In this document: positions 17,093 through 26,183 of the stretch, piece by piece
How positions within the stretch are numbered: position 1 is the stretch's first letter
Layout: the number at the start of each line of letters is the position of its first letter
From: Thermobrachium celere DSM 8682
GTDB taxonomy: Bacteria; Bacillota; Clostridia; Clostridiales; Caloramatoraceae
Assembly: GCF_000430995.1 (NCBI RefSeq)
Contig: NZ_HF952018.1
Span: 744,386-808,385 of the forward strand
DNA: 64,000 bases
Direction of reading: 5' to 3'
Translations under genes and position numbers: made by a program
Notes under the pieces: generated by a model
Seen by the model: the letters and a program-made list of their open reading frames with translations, nothing else
Told to the model about the DNA's origin: nothing
Database searches by the model: none

Positions 17093-18253
17093 TTGAAATT
17101 ATCAAATAGGCTAAATAAAGTTCCTAAGTATATTTTTTCGAGATTAGACGAATTAAAGGCTAAGTACAAAGAGAAGGGAATTAAAGTAATTGATTTAAGT
17201 ATTGGGGATCCCGATATTGAAACACCAGAATTTGTAGTTGATTTTTTGATTGAGTCACTAAAGAATCAAAATTATCATAAATATCCTCCATATGATGGTA
17301 TTGAAGAACTAAAGATTTCAATCGCAAATTACTATAAGAGAAGATTTAATGTTGATTTAAATTATAAAGATGAGATTGCTGTGCTTATAGGATCAAAAGA
17401 GGGAATAGCCCATATGTTTTTAGCTCTTACTGATATAAATGATTATGTAATAATACCTGATCCAGCCTATCCAGTATATAGAGCAACTGCTAATATTGCT
17501 GGATGTAATGTTTACACAATGCCTCTTATAGCAAAAGAAAATTATTTACCTAATCTAGATAATATATATGATGAAGTTAAAAGAAAGGCAAAATTACTTG
17601 TAGTAAACTATCCTAATAATCCTACAGGTGCAGTTGCTGATGTTGAGTTTTTTAAAAAATTAATTGATTTTGGGAAACAAAATGATATTTTAATAGTAAA
17701 CGATGCAGCGTATGCAGAGATTCTTGAAACTGGAAGAAAACCTGTAAGCATACTTCAGGTAGAAGGAGCAAAGGATATATCAATAGAATTTGGAAGTTTA
17801 TCTAAAATTTTTAGTATGACAGGCTGGAGAGTTGGGTTTGTTGTAGGTAATAGAGAGGCTATTTCCAAGATAGTTTCAGTAAAATCTAATTTTGATTCTG
17901 GACAATTTATTCCTATACAGAAGGCAGCAGCCTATGCACTTGATTTTACAGATATTTATGTAGATTTTATAAATGATATATATAACGAAAGGCGAAAAAT
18001 TGTTGTTGATGTTTTAAGATCAAAAAATCTAGAAGTATATGATTCTAAGGGAACATTTTATGTTTGGTTCAAGGTACCTCCAAATTATAATTCAGAAGAA
18101 TTTTGTAGTTTGATTTTAGAAAGGGCACATGTGTTAATTACACCGGGAAATGCCTTTGGGGATAGAGGAGAAGGATATGCAAGAATTTCATTAACAAGCA
18201 GCACGAAAGAAATTAAACAGGCAATGGATAAAATAAATAATATCAATTTTTAA
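17093..18253 (+). CDS. dapL: LL-diaminopimelate aminotransferase
   Basis: The 386-residue class I/II PLP aminotransferase has IDLSIGDPDIETPE near the N-terminus, VNYPNNPTGAV, and SLSKIFSMTGWRVGFVVGN with the PLP lysine near residue 238. The overall pattern and the neighbourhood match DapL of methanogens and clostridia, which turns tetrahydrodipicolinate directly into LL-DAP and bypasses the acyl-blocked pathways. Pairing with dapF makes DapL much more likely than another aminotransferase. It uses a TTG start at 17093 with aggagag upstream. A long palindrome without a U-tract follows. Confidence 0.9.
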   Translation: MKLSNRLNKVPKYIFSRLDELKAKYKEKGIKVIDLSIGDPDIETPEFVVDFLIESLKNQNYHKYPPYDGIEELKISIANYYKRRFNVDLNYKDEIAVLIGSKEGIAHMFLALTDINDYVIIPDPAYPVYRATANIAGCNVYTMPLIAKENYLPNLDNIYDEVKRKAKLLVVNYPNNPTGAVADVEFFKKLIDFGKQNDILIVNDAAYAEILETGRKPVSILQVEGAKDISIEFGSLSKIFSMTGWRVGFVVGNREAISKIVSVKSNFDSGQFIPIQKAAAYALDFTDIYVDFINDIYNERRKIVVDVLRSKNLEVYDSKGTFYVWFKVPPNYNSEEFCSLILERAHVLITPGNAFGDRGEGYARISLTSSTKEIKQAMDKINNINF

Positions 18254-18290
18254 TTAATCTCCTCCATAAAAATTGGAGGAGATTAATTAA
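18250..18290. repeat. 16-17-bp palindrome after dapL
   Basis: taattaatctcctcca (18251-18266) and its reverse complement (18274-18289) flank a 7-nt loop and begin at the dapL stop codon. No T-run follows on either strand, so it is not a standard intrinsic terminator. It may be an mRNA 3'-end stabiliser or a weak terminator. Confidence 0.6.
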
Positions 18291-18296
18291 AATATC

Positions 18297-18326
18297 TTGA
18301 AAAATTGTGTATACTTTAGATATAAT
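18297..18326 (+). promoter_or_regulatory. Promoter for the yicC operon
   Basis: TTGAAA at 18297-18302, an 18-bp spacer and TATAAT at 18321-18326, about 45 bp before the yicC start. Confidence 0.7.
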
Positions 18327-18371
18327 AAGAAAGAATTAAAAAAATAAAGATTTAAGTTAGAAGGTGAAAAC

Positions 18372-19250
18372 GTGGTAAAAAGTATGACGGGATACGGAAG
18401 AGGATATGCAGAATACAACAACAGAGCTTTTACTGTAGAGTTAAAATCAGTAAATAACAGGTATTTAGATGTTAATATTAGATATCCAAAACATCTAATG
18501 TCTCTTGAGGATAAAATAAGAAAGCATATCTCTACATATATCTCTAGAGGTAAAATTGATGTTTATATATCCCAAGATAAGTTTAGTAAAGAAGACATAG
18601 AAGTAAAACTTGATGAAAACATTGCAAGAGCCTACTGTGAAGCTTTTAGCATTATGAGTGAAAGGTTGAATTTAGAAAATGATATAACCGTTTCAAGACT
18701 GTCAAAATTTCAGGATGTATTAACTATTGAAAAAAGAGAAGAGGTAACTGAAGAAATTTGGAATGTTTTGAAGGAAGCGCTTGAAAAAGCATTGAATATG
18801 TTTATTGACATGAGGCAAAAAGAAGGTATAAAATTAAGCGAGGATTTGATACATAGATGTGAAAAAATAAGCAATTTGGTGGACAAAATAGAAGAAAGAT
18901 CTGATTTGGTTGTTGAAGAATATAGAGAGAAGATATATCAAAGAGTATCTGAATTTTTAAAGGATGTAGCAGTAGATGAAGCAAGGCTTTTAAATGAGGT
19001 TGCTTTTTTTGCGGATAAGTGTAATATAACTGAAGAAATTGTAAGATTAAAAAGCCATATAAAACAGTTTCAAGATAGTCTTAATTTAAATGAACCAATA
19101 GGTAAAAAGCTTGATTTTATAGTTCAAGAAATGAATAGAGAAACTAATACTATTGGTTCAAAATCAAATGATTTAACTATTACAAATCTAGTGGTTGAAA
19201 TTAAAAGTGAAATTGAAAAAATAAGAGAACAAATACAAAATATCGAATAG
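18372..19250 (+). CDS. yicC: YicC family endoribonuclease
   Basis: The 292-residue protein starts [19 protein letters not shown], the invariant family N-terminus, and ends with the conserved block [16 protein letters not shown] followed by a helical tail. YicC proteins are endoribonucleases that act on small RNAs in Enterobacteria; the Bacillus orthologue is YloC. It begins with GTG at 18372, five bases after aaggtg. It heads the yicC-remA-gmk-rpoZ-coaBC run, with remA only 11 bp downstream, the order seen throughout the Firmicutes. Confidence 0.93.
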   Translation: MVKSMTGYGRGYAEYNNRAFTVELKSVNNRYLDVNIRYPKHLMSLEDKIRKHISTYISRGKIDVYISQDKFSKEDIEVKLDENIARAYCEAFSIMSERLNLENDITVSRLSKFQDVLTIEKREEVTEEIWNVLKEALEKALNMFIDMRQKEGIKLSEDLIHRCEKISNLVDKIEERSDLVVEEYREKIYQRVSEFLKDVAVDEARLLNEVAFFADKCNITEEIVRLKSHIKQFQDSLNLNEPIGKKLDFIVQEMNRETNTIGSKSNDLTITNLVVEIKSEIEKIREQIQNIE

Positions 19251-19261
19251 GAGGAACAGTG

Positions 19262-19537
19262 ATGGCTATAAAGTTAATAAACATAGGATTTGGAAATATA
19301 GTATCAGCAAACAGAATAATAGCAATTGTAAGCCCTGAATCTGCACCAATTAAAAGAATTATACAAGAAGCAAGAGATAGAGGTATGTTAATTGATGCTA
19401 CATATGGTAGAAGAACAAGAGCGGTTATTATAACAGATAGTGATCATGTAATATTATCTGCAGTTCAACCTGAAACTGTAGCACACAGATTATCAGCAAA
19501 AGATGAAGTAGACGTTATAGAAGAAACAGATGAATAA
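19262..19537 (+). CDS. remA: RemA family DNA-binding regulator (DUF370)
   Basis: The 91-residue protein [20 protein letters not shown] carries the RemA fold, with [18 protein letters not shown] and [14 protein letters not shown]. In Bacillus RemA activates matrix and osmoprotectant genes by binding DNA as a ring-like oligomer; the clostridial role is untested. The ATG at 19262 follows AGGAGG (19249-19254) by 7 nt, so the overlapping GTG at 19259 was not used. It lies between yicC and gmk, the standard location. Confidence 0.94.
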   Translation: MAIKLINIGFGNIVSANRIIAIVSPESAPIKRIIQEARDRGMLIDATYGRRTRAVIITDSDHVILSAVQPETVAHRLSAKDEVDVIEETDE

Positions 19538-19552
19538 AGGAAGGGTATGCAT

Positions 19553-20170
19553 ATGAATAAGGGATTGTTAATTGTTATATCTGGTCCATCAGGTGCAGGG
19601 AAGGGGACTATATGTAAGGCTCTATTAGAAAAACATCCTGAGATAAAACTTTCTGTATCTTGTACAACAAGAAGTCCAAGACAGAATGAAGTAGAAGGTA
19701 TAAATTATTATTTCATTACAAAGGAAAAATTTAAAGAGATGATTGAAAATGATGAGTTTTTGGAATATGCAGAGGTATATGATAACTATTATGGAACTCC
19801 TAAAGCAAATGTTGAACGTATATTAAATGAAGGAAATGACATAATATTAGAAATAGATATACAAGGCGCTCTTAAAGTTAAGGAAAAATATCCTGAGGGT
19901 GTATTTGTATTTATTATGCCTCCATCAATGGAGGAGCTAAAAAATAGAATTAAAAAGAGAGGATCAGAAACAGAAGAATCTCTTATAAAGAGATTTAAAG
20001 CAGCTTTCCAAGAAATTAATTATGTTGCAAATTATAATTATGTAATAGTAAATGATGTAGTAGAAGAAGCAGTAAAAAGACTAGAAGCAATAATTGTTGC
20101 AGAAAAATGTAGAGTTGATAGATTAAAAGGAAATTATATATTTTTGCAGGAGGGATTCTTAAATGACTAA
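19553..20170 (+). CDS. gmk: Guanylate kinase
   Basis: The 205-residue enzyme phosphorylates GMP to GDP. It has the P-loop GPSGAGKGTI near the N-terminus, SCTTRSPRQNEVEGINYYF for GMP binding, and the LID region IKKRGSETEESLIKRF. The ATG at 19553 is preferred over the one at 19547, which sits almost against the site aaggaaggg. Its last 8 bp overlap rpoZ, which suggests coupling. The gmk-rpoZ pair is conserved and is connected with (p)ppGpp physiology in Firmicutes (established for Gmk inhibition). Confidence 0.97.
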   Translation: MNKGLLIVISGPSGAGKGTICKALLEKHPEIKLSVSCTTRSPRQNEVEGINYYFITKEKFKEMIENDEFLEYAEVYDNYYGTPKANVERILNEGNDIILEIDIQGALKVKEKYPEGVFVFIMPPSMEELKNRIKKRGSETEESLIKRFKAAFQEINYVANYNYVIVNDVVEEAVKRLEAIIVAEKCRVDRLKGNYIFLQEGFLND

Positions 20171-20387
20171 TAATACTAATATGATTAACCCATCTATAGT
20201 ATCACTTTTACAAAGGGTTAGTGATAGATATTCTCTTGTTGTTGTTACTGCAAAAAGAGCAAGACAGCTTATAGATAAGGCAGAACCACTTGTTAAAGTA
20301 AATTCAAACAAGCCTGTTACAGTTGCAATAAATGAGATAAATCAAGGCAAGATTAAGTATGAGAGCTTAAAGTCTGGTATAAAATAA
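20163..20387 (+). CDS. rpoZ: RNA polymerase omega subunit
   Basis: The 74-residue protein has NPSIVSLLQRVSDRYSLVVVTAKRARQL, matching the conserved omega core that binds the beta-prime C-terminus and aids polymerase assembly. It overlaps the gmk end by 8 bp with ggaggg upstream of its ATG. Length and position are normal for Firmicutes. Confidence 0.95.
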   Translation: MTNNTNMINPSIVSLLQRVSDRYSLVVVTAKRARQLIDKAEPLVKVNSNKPVTVAINEINQGKIKYESLKSGIK

Positions 20388-20400
20388 TTGAGGTGTAATT

Positions 20401-21579
20401 ATGTCCAAAAATGTTGTTTTAGGGGTATCAGGAGGAATTGCCTGCTATAAGGCTTTAGATATAGTAAGTAGGCTCAAAAAAAAGGGGATTAATGTATATG
20501 TTATTATGACAAAGGCGGCAACAGAATTTGTTGCTCCTTTAAGTTTTCAATCACTAAGTCAAAACTACGTTGTTGTTGATATGTTTGAAGATCCAAAAAC
20601 ATGGGAAGTAGAGCATATATCCTTAGCAGAAAGGGCAGATGTCTTTGTAATAGCACCTGCAACAGCAAATGTAATTGGTAAAATTGCAAATGGAATTGCA
20701 GATGACATGCTCACTACTACAGTTATGGCTACAAAGGCACCAGTTGTTATTGCTCCTGCAATGAATACAAATATGTATGAAAACAAAATTGTACAAAGAA
20801 ATATTGAGTTTTTAAAATCAATGGGATACCATTTTATTGAGCCTGAATCAGGAAGGCTTGCGTGTGGTGCAGTAGGAAAGGGAAAACTTGCAGAACCAGA
20901 AAAAATAGTAGAATATATTGAGATGTTACTTCATGAAAACAAAGATTTAAAAGGTAAAAATATACTTATTACTGCTGGACCTACAAGAGAAGATATAGAT
21001 CCAGTTAGATTTATTACAAATAGGTCTACAGGTAAGATGGGATATGCGATTGCAAAAGCAGCAAGGGATAGAGGAGCAAATGTTACATTAATTACTGGTC
21101 CAACCAATATAAATCCTCCATCCTTCATAGATGTTGTAAATGTCTATAGTGCTGAAGATATGTATAAGGCTGTCGAAGAGAGATATGATTCTTGTGATGT
21201 TTTAATAATGTCAGCGGCTGTTGCAGATTATAGGCCTAAGGTTAAAAGCGATGTTAAGATAAAAAAATCAGATGATGATTTAAAAATTGAACTTACAAGA
21301 AATAAAGATATACTGTTTGAACTTAAAGAAAGAAAAAGGAATCAAGTGGTAATTGGGTTTGCAGCAGAAACCAATGATCTTTTAGAAAATGCAATTAAAA
21401 AGATAAACAAGAAGAATCTAGATTATATTGTGGCTAATGATGTGACTATGAAGGATAGTGGCTTTGGAACAGAAACTAATACTGTAAAAATTATAGACAA
21501 GTTTGGTAATATTACTGATTATCCAAACTTACCAAAAGAAGAGGTTGCACACCATATACTTGATTTATTAGTTAAATAA
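20401..21579 (+). CDS. coaBC: Bifunctional phosphopantothenoylcysteine decarboxylase / phosphopantothenate--cysteine ligase
   Basis: The 392-residue protein makes 4'-phosphopantetheine for CoA in two steps. The N-terminal CoaC flavoprotein half starts VVLGVSGGIACYKALD and holds the signature PAMNTNMYEN and CGAVGKGKLAEPEKI. The C-terminal CoaB half starts around residue 187 with ITAGPTREDIDPVRFITNRS. It follows rpoZ by 13 bp. CoaD, the next pathway enzyme, is encoded at 40773 in this same window. A terminator follows coaBC. Confidence 0.97.
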   Translation: MSKNVVLGVSGGIACYKALDIVSRLKKKGINVYVIMTKAATEFVAPLSFQSLSQNYVVVDMFEDPKTWEVEHISLAERADVFVIAPATANVIGKIANGIADDMLTTTVMATKAPVVIAPAMNTNMYENKIVQRNIEFLKSMGYHFIEPESGRLACGAVGKGKLAEPEKIVEYIEMLLHENKDLKGKNILITAGPTREDIDPVRFITNRSTGKMGYAIAKAARDRGANVTLITGPTNINPPSFIDVVNVYSAEDMYKAVEERYDSCDVLIMSAAVADYRPKVKSDVKIKKSDDDLKIELTRNKDILFELKERKRNQVVIGFAAETNDLLENAIKKINKKNLDYIVANDVTMKDSGFGTETNTVKIIDKFGNITDYPNLPKEEVAHHILDLLVK

Positions 21580-21585
21580 GCAGAC

Positions 21586-21611
21586 AAAAAGAGCGCATCT
21601 GCGCTTTTTTT
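21586..21611 (+). terminator. Terminator after coaBC
   Basis: A short GC stem agcgc/gcgct (21592-21596 / 21601-21605) flanked by A-run and T-run (TTTTTTT to 21611) separates coaBC from priA. Confidence 0.88.
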
Positions 21612-21637
21612 GTATTCTATTATATGGAGGATAGTGT

Positions 21638-24034
21638 ATGATAATAGCTTCTGTGTGTGTTGATAACCCCTCTAAAGAAATAGACAGGCTATTTGATTAT
21701 GTTGTTCCAGAAAATTTAAAGGAACAAATAAAAATAGGAATGAGAGTTATTGTGCCATTTGGTACATCAAATAGACTTATACAAGCAGTTGTATTAGACA
21801 TTAAAGAAGAACAAGAATGTGAGATTGTATATAAAGAGATTTATGATATTGCTGATGAAGAGGTTGTGCTATCTAATGATTTAATTCAACTTGCATACTT
21901 TATGAAAAAAAATTATTTTTGTACTTTAAGCGAAGCAATATTTTCTATTTTGCCTCCTGAAGTACATTTTAAAGAGCAAATTGAAGCAAGACTTATAAGT
22001 GAAAATTACGATGTATCTAAAAGAGAAGCAAAATTCTTATCGATGCTTTCTAGGGAGAAATATTTAAAGATTGATCTAAGCACAATTAATTTAAAGAGGT
22101 CTGACTTAATAAGTTTGAAAAATAGAGGGATAATAGATTTAAAAGTAGGAATCAGACAAAATACAAGTAAAAAGACTATAGAATTATGTAGATTAAAAGA
22201 CTTGATAAAGGCAGATGAGATAATTAATAATAATAGACTAAAACAACAAAAAAGAGTTGTTGAGTATTTAATTGATAAAGGCAGTGAAGTAACGTTATCT
22301 CAAATAATAGAAGAATTAGAATGTACAAGAAGTGTTATAAAAGCTTTGGTAGACAAGGAAGTAGTTGAGATTATAGAGAAGGAAGTATATAGGGACGTAG
22401 CAGCAGACTATGTACATTATCCAAGACATTCACTAACTTTAACACAGAGAAAAGCTATTGAAGACATATTAAGTTCATATAAGAATGGCAGAAGGGTAAC
22501 CTTAATAAGAGGAGTAACAGGGTGTGGAAAAACAGAAATATATTTAAATCTAGTAGAACATTTTTTAAATCAAGACTATGGTGCAATAGTTTTAGTTCCA
22601 GAGATTTCTCTTACTCCTCAGACAGTAGAGAGGTTTAAGGGAAGATTTGGTGATAAGGTTGCTATACTTCATAGTAGGCTTTCTGAAGGTGAAAGATATG
22701 ATGAATGGAGAAGGATAAGTAGGGGAATAGCAAAGGTAGTTGTTGGAGCAAGATCTGCTGTGTTTGCTCCAATTGTAAATTTAAAGCTTATAATAATAGA
22801 TGAAGAGCATGAGTATTCATACAAATCAGAATTAAATCCTAAGTATTTAACGAAGGATGTGGCTGAATTTAGAGTGAATCTATTGGATGGTTTGTTAGTA
22901 TTAGGTTCCGCAACACCATCTATTGAGAGTTATTATAACGTTAGTAAAGGTCATTATAATCTTGTGGAGATTGATGAACGAATTGGTGATTCAACGTTAC
23001 CTGAAGTGAAGATTGTTGATATGCGAAATGAATTGGCTTCAGGAAATAAATTAATTTTTAGTAGGGAACTATATAACTCAATAGAAGAAAATTTAAGAAA
23101 CAATAAGCAAACTATTTTATTTTTAAATAGAAGGGGATATTCAACTTTTGTTTCATGTAGGCAGTGTGGTTATGTATGTAAATGCTCTAATTGTGATGTA
23201 TCATTAACATATCATATATCTTCAAACACACTTGAATGCCACTATTGTGGCCAAAAGGTAAATGTTCCTAATTTATGTCCAAAATGTGGTAGTAAGTACA
23301 TTAAATATTTTGGAGCAGGTACAGAAAAGATAGAGCAGGAAGTAAAAAGGTTATTTAGTGGTGCAAGAGTTATTAGAATGGATATGGATACAACAAGAAA
23401 AAAGGGAGAGCATGAAAGATTATATAGGCTTTTTAAAGAGCATAAGGCAGATATATTAATTGGAACACAGATGATAAGTAAGGGAATGGATTTTAAAAAT
23501 GTAACTCTAGTTGGAGTAATTGCAGCAGATACAACCCTAAACCTTCCTGATTTTAGAGCGGCAGAGCGTACCTTTCAGCTTCTAGTACAGGTTGCTGGAA
23601 GGGCAGGAAGAGGAACAGATAAAGGCAAGGTTATAATCCAGACCTATGAGCCAGATCATTATAGTATTCAGCTTGCAGCTGTACAAAATTATAATGAGTT
23701 TTATAGAAAGGAAATAGAAATAAGAAGACTTTTAAACAATCCTCCTTTTACGGATTTAACATACTTTCTATTTACTTCAAATAGGGAGGATGAGTTGATA
23801 AAAGTATGTAAATTGATAGAGTATAATATTAAAAGGGTATTGCCTAAAGATTTTACTATATTAGGACCAACACCTAATTTTATATCAAAGATTAAGAATA
23901 CGTACAGATGGAATATGGTTATCAAGGGGAATATAATTAATTATATTGAGTTAATTGATAAAATAATTTATGATAATACTAGATCAACTTCTGTAAAGTA
24001 TTCAATAGACATAAATCCATATAGTTTAATCTAA
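21638..24034 (+). CDS. priA: Primosomal protein N' (replication restart helicase PriA)
   Basis: The 798-residue superfamily 2 helicase reloads the replisome at repaired forks. An N-terminal DNA 3'-binding domain (to about residue 110) precedes the helicase core with Walker A GVTGCGKTEIYL (near 291-302) and the DEEH box IIIDEEHEYSYK. A zinc module follows with CRQCGYVCKCSNC and CHYCG...CPKCG. Helicase motifs V-VI include VAGRAGRG. A ggagga site supports the ATG. It is the first gene of the priA-def-fmt series, with def 12 bp downstream. Confidence 0.97.
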   Translation: MIIASVCVDNPSKEIDRLFDYVVPENLKEQIKIGMRVIVPFGTSNRLIQAVVLDIKEEQECEIVYKEIYDIADEEVVLSNDLIQLAYFMKKNYFCTLSEAIFSILPPEVHFKEQIEARLISENYDVSKREAKFLSMLSREKYLKIDLSTINLKRSDLISLKNRGIIDLKVGIRQNTSKKTIELCRLKDLIKADEIINNNRLKQQKRVVEYLIDKGSEVTLSQIIEELECTRSVIKALVDKEVVEIIEKEVYRDVAADYVHYPRHSLTLTQRKAIEDILSSYKNGRRVTLIRGVTGCGKTEIYLNLVEHFLNQDYGAIVLVPEISLTPQTVERFKGRFGDKVAILHSRLSEGERYDEWRRISRGIAKVVVGARSAVFAPIVNLKLIIIDEEHEYSYKSELNPKYLTKDVAEFRVNLLDGLLVLGSATPSIESYYNVSKGHYNLVEIDERIGDSTLPEVKIVDMRNELASGNKLIFSRELYNSIEENLRNNKQTILFLNRRGYSTFVSCRQCGYVCKCSNCDVSLTYHISSNTLECHYCGQKVNVPNLCPKCGSKYIKYFGAGTEKIEQEVKRLFSGARVIRMDMDTTRKKGEHERLYRLFKEHKADILIGTQMISKGMDFKNVTLVGVIAADTTLNLPDFRAAERTFQLLVQVAGRAGRGTDKGKVIIQTYEPDHYSIQLAAVQNYNEFYRKEIEIRRLLNNPPFTDLTYFLFTSNREDELIKVCKLIEYNIKRVLPKDFTILGPTPNFISKIKNTYRWNMVIKGNIINYIELIDKIIYDNTRSTSVKYSIDINPYSLI

Positions 24035-24046
24035 GGAGTGATAAGG

Positions 24047-24496
24047 ATGGCATTAAGACAAATAAGAAAAATTGGAGATGATGTTTTAAGAAAGGTTAGT
24101 AAACCTGTTACAAAATTTGATGAAAGGCTTAAGATACTTGTAGAGGATATGATAGATACAATGTATGAAGCAGATGGCGTTGGGCTTGCAGCTCCACAGG
24201 TAGGAATTCTAAAGAGGGTAATTGTAATTGATGTAGGAGAAGGACCAAAGGTTTATATAAACCCTGAAATAATCTATGAAGAAGGTGAACAGATAGACGA
24301 AGAGGGGTGCTTAAGCGTTCCAAATAGAAGAGGATTAGTAAAAAGACCTTATAAGGTAAGAGTTAAAGCTCAAGACTTAAATGGTAATGAATTTATTGAA
24401 GAAGGAGAGGAACTTTTAGCTCGTGCTTTTTGTCATGAGATAGATCATCTTAATGGTATATTATTTATTGACAAAATAGAGGAGCAGGGAGAGTGA
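24047..24496 (+). CDS. def: Peptide deformylase
   Basis: The 149-residue metalloenzyme removes the formyl group from nascent N-termini. All three motifs are visible: [17 protein letters not shown] with the metal-binding Cys, and HEIDHLNG with both metal-binding His and the catalytic Glu. The start ATG at 24047 follows AAGGAG (24033-24038) by 8 nt; the GTG at 24038 overlaps this site. It is immediately followed by fmt, whose product adds the formyl group that Def later removes. Confidence 0.97.
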   Translation: MALRQIRKIGDDVLRKVSKPVTKFDERLKILVEDMIDTMYEADGVGLAAPQVGILKRVIVIDVGEGPKVYINPEIIYEEGEQIDEEGCLSVPNRRGLVKRPYKVRVKAQDLNGNEFIEEGEELLARAFCHEIDHLNGILFIDKIEEQGE

Positions 24497-24500
24497 TTAA

Positions 24501-25430
24501 ATGAAGGTTGTTTTTATGGGAACTCCTGATTTTGCAGTTCCTACACTTAAAAAATTGATTGAAAAACATGATGTTATTGCTGTTTTTACACAACCAGATA
24601 AACCTAAAGGGAGAGGTCAAAAGGTTCAGTATTCACCTGTTAAAGAAGTAGCTTTAGAATATGGTATACCTGTGCTACAACCTAATAGAATAAAAAAGGA
24701 AGTTGAATATATAGAAAAACTTAAAGAATTAAATCCTGATGTTTGTGTTGTAGTGGCATACGGTCAGATACTGCCAAAGGAAGTGTTGGATATACCAAAA
24801 TATGGTTGTATAAATGTTCATGCTTCATTACTTCCTGAACTTAGAGGAGCAGCACCTATAAATTGGGCTATAATTAATGGAAACAAAATCACAGGAATTA
24901 CAACAATGCAGATGGATGTTGGGTTAGATACTGGTGATATGCTATTAAAAAAAGAAGTTGAGATATTAGATACTGATACTGCAGGATCCCTTCATGATAA
25001 GCTTATGGTTGTTGGAGCAGAATTATTAATTGAAACATTAGATAAATTAGAAAAGGGAGAATTAACTCCTCAAAAGCAAGATGATTCTTTAGCAACATAT
25101 GCACCAATGATGGATAAAGAATTAGGACATATTGATTGGAATAAAAGTGCAAGAGAGGTATTTAATTTGATAAGAGGGGTTACTCCTTGGCCAAGTGCAT
25201 ATTTTTATTATGATGATAAAATGATTAAAGTTTGGAGATGTGAACTGGTAGAAGGATTTACAAATGAAGTTGCAGGAAAAATTGTAGAAGTAAATAGGGA
25301 TGGTGTTAAAGTATCCTGTAAAGAGGGTATAATAATACTAAAGGAAATACAGGAACAGGGTGGCAAAAGAATGGATATAGCAACATATTTAAATGGACAT
25401 ACTTTTGAGGTTGGCAAGGTATTAAAATAA
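24501..25430 (+). CDS. fmt: Methionyl-tRNA formyltransferase
   Basis: The 309-residue enzyme formylates initiator Met-tRNA using 10-formyl-THF. It begins MKVVFMGTPDFAVPTL, and has the signature HASLLPELRGAAPINW, with the catalytic Asn/His/Asp set spread from there to QMDVGLDTGDML. A C-terminal OB-like domain follows from about residue 205. It lies 4 bp after def and 11 bp before a membrane metallopeptidase gene, as in many clostridia. Confidence 0.97.
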   Translation: MKVVFMGTPDFAVPTLKKLIEKHDVIAVFTQPDKPKGRGQKVQYSPVKEVALEYGIPVLQPNRIKKEVEYIEKLKELNPDVCVVVAYGQILPKEVLDIPKYGCINVHASLLPELRGAAPINWAIINGNKITGITTMQMDVGLDTGDMLLKKEVEILDTDTAGSLHDKLMVVGAELLIETLDKLEKGELTPQKQDDSLATYAPMMDKELGHIDWNKSAREVFNLIRGVTPWPSAYFYYDDKMIKVWRCELVEGFTNEVAGKIVEVNRDGVKVSCKEGIIILKEIQEQGGKRMDIATYLNGHTFEVGKVLK

Positions 25431-25441
25431 GGGGGGATATT

Positions 25442-26125
25442 ATGTACTATTATGACAGTACATTCATTGTGTTAATTCCAGCATTACTACTTTCCCTTTA
25501 TGCTCAAGCAAAAATCCAATCAACTTATTCAAGATACTCAAGACAGTACTCAATGTCAGGCTTAACAGGAGCTGAGGCTGCTAGAAAGATATTAGATCTC
25601 AATGGGTTATATGATGTTGCTATAGAAGTGATTCCAGGTAATTTAACAGACCATTATGATCCAAGAAATAGAGTATTAAGATTGTCAAGGGAAGTATTTT
25701 ATGGGAATTCAATTGCAGCAATAGGAGTTGCAGCACATGAGGCAGGTCATGCATTGCAACATAATAGGGGTTATGCACCATTAATCTTTAGAAATGCATT
25801 AGTTCCGGTTGCAAACATAGGGTCAAATTTATCTTGGATATTGATAATGCTGGGATTTATTATAAACAGCGTGGGTTTTATAAATCTAGGTATTTTATTA
25901 TTTTCAGCAGTAGTACTATTTCAAGTTGTTACATTACCAGTAGAATTTAATGCAAGCTCACGAGCACTTACTCAGCTTGATAATTATAATATTTTATATG
26001 GTGAAGAGATATATAAGGCTAAAAGAGTTCTAAATGCAGCTGCTTTAACATATGTTGCAGCAACAATTATGGCTGTTTCACAGCTTTTAAGATTAATTTT
26101 ATTAACTAGGGATTCTAGAGATTAA
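25442..26125 (+). CDS. YugP-type membrane zinc metallopeptidase
   Basis: The 227-residue protein has an N-terminal hydrophobic segment (about residues 6-18), a cytoplasm- or membrane-adjacent domain with HEAGHALQH near residues 99-107 (HExxH zinc peptidase signature), and two more hydrophobic segments around residues 125-165. It matches the YugP family of Firmicutes. Substrates are unknown. It lies in the fmt-rsmB interval, a conserved clostridial insertion relative to Bacillus, and a terminator separates it from rsmB. Confidence 0.88.
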   Translation: MYYYDSTFIVLIPALLLSLYAQAKIQSTYSRYSRQYSMSGLTGAEAARKILDLNGLYDVAIEVIPGNLTDHYDPRNRVLRLSREVFYGNSIAAIGVAAHEAGHALQHNRGYAPLIFRNALVPVANIGSNLSWILIMLGFIINSVGFINLGILLFSAVVLFQVVTLPVEFNASSRALTQLDNYNILYGEEIYKAKRVLNAAALTYVAATIMAVSQLLRLILLTRDSRD

Positions 26126-26160
26126 ATTATGAAGGAAGTTTATCTTCCTTCATAATTTTA
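26126..26160 (+). terminator. Terminator after the YugP-type gene
   Basis: Perfect 13-bp stem attatgaaggaag (26126-26138) / cttccttcataat (26144-26156) with a 5-nt loop; it starts just after the stop codon. The U-tract is short, so partial read-through to rsmB is likely. Confidence 0.75.
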
Positions 26161-26183
26161 TATAAAAATTGTGGAGGTAAATT

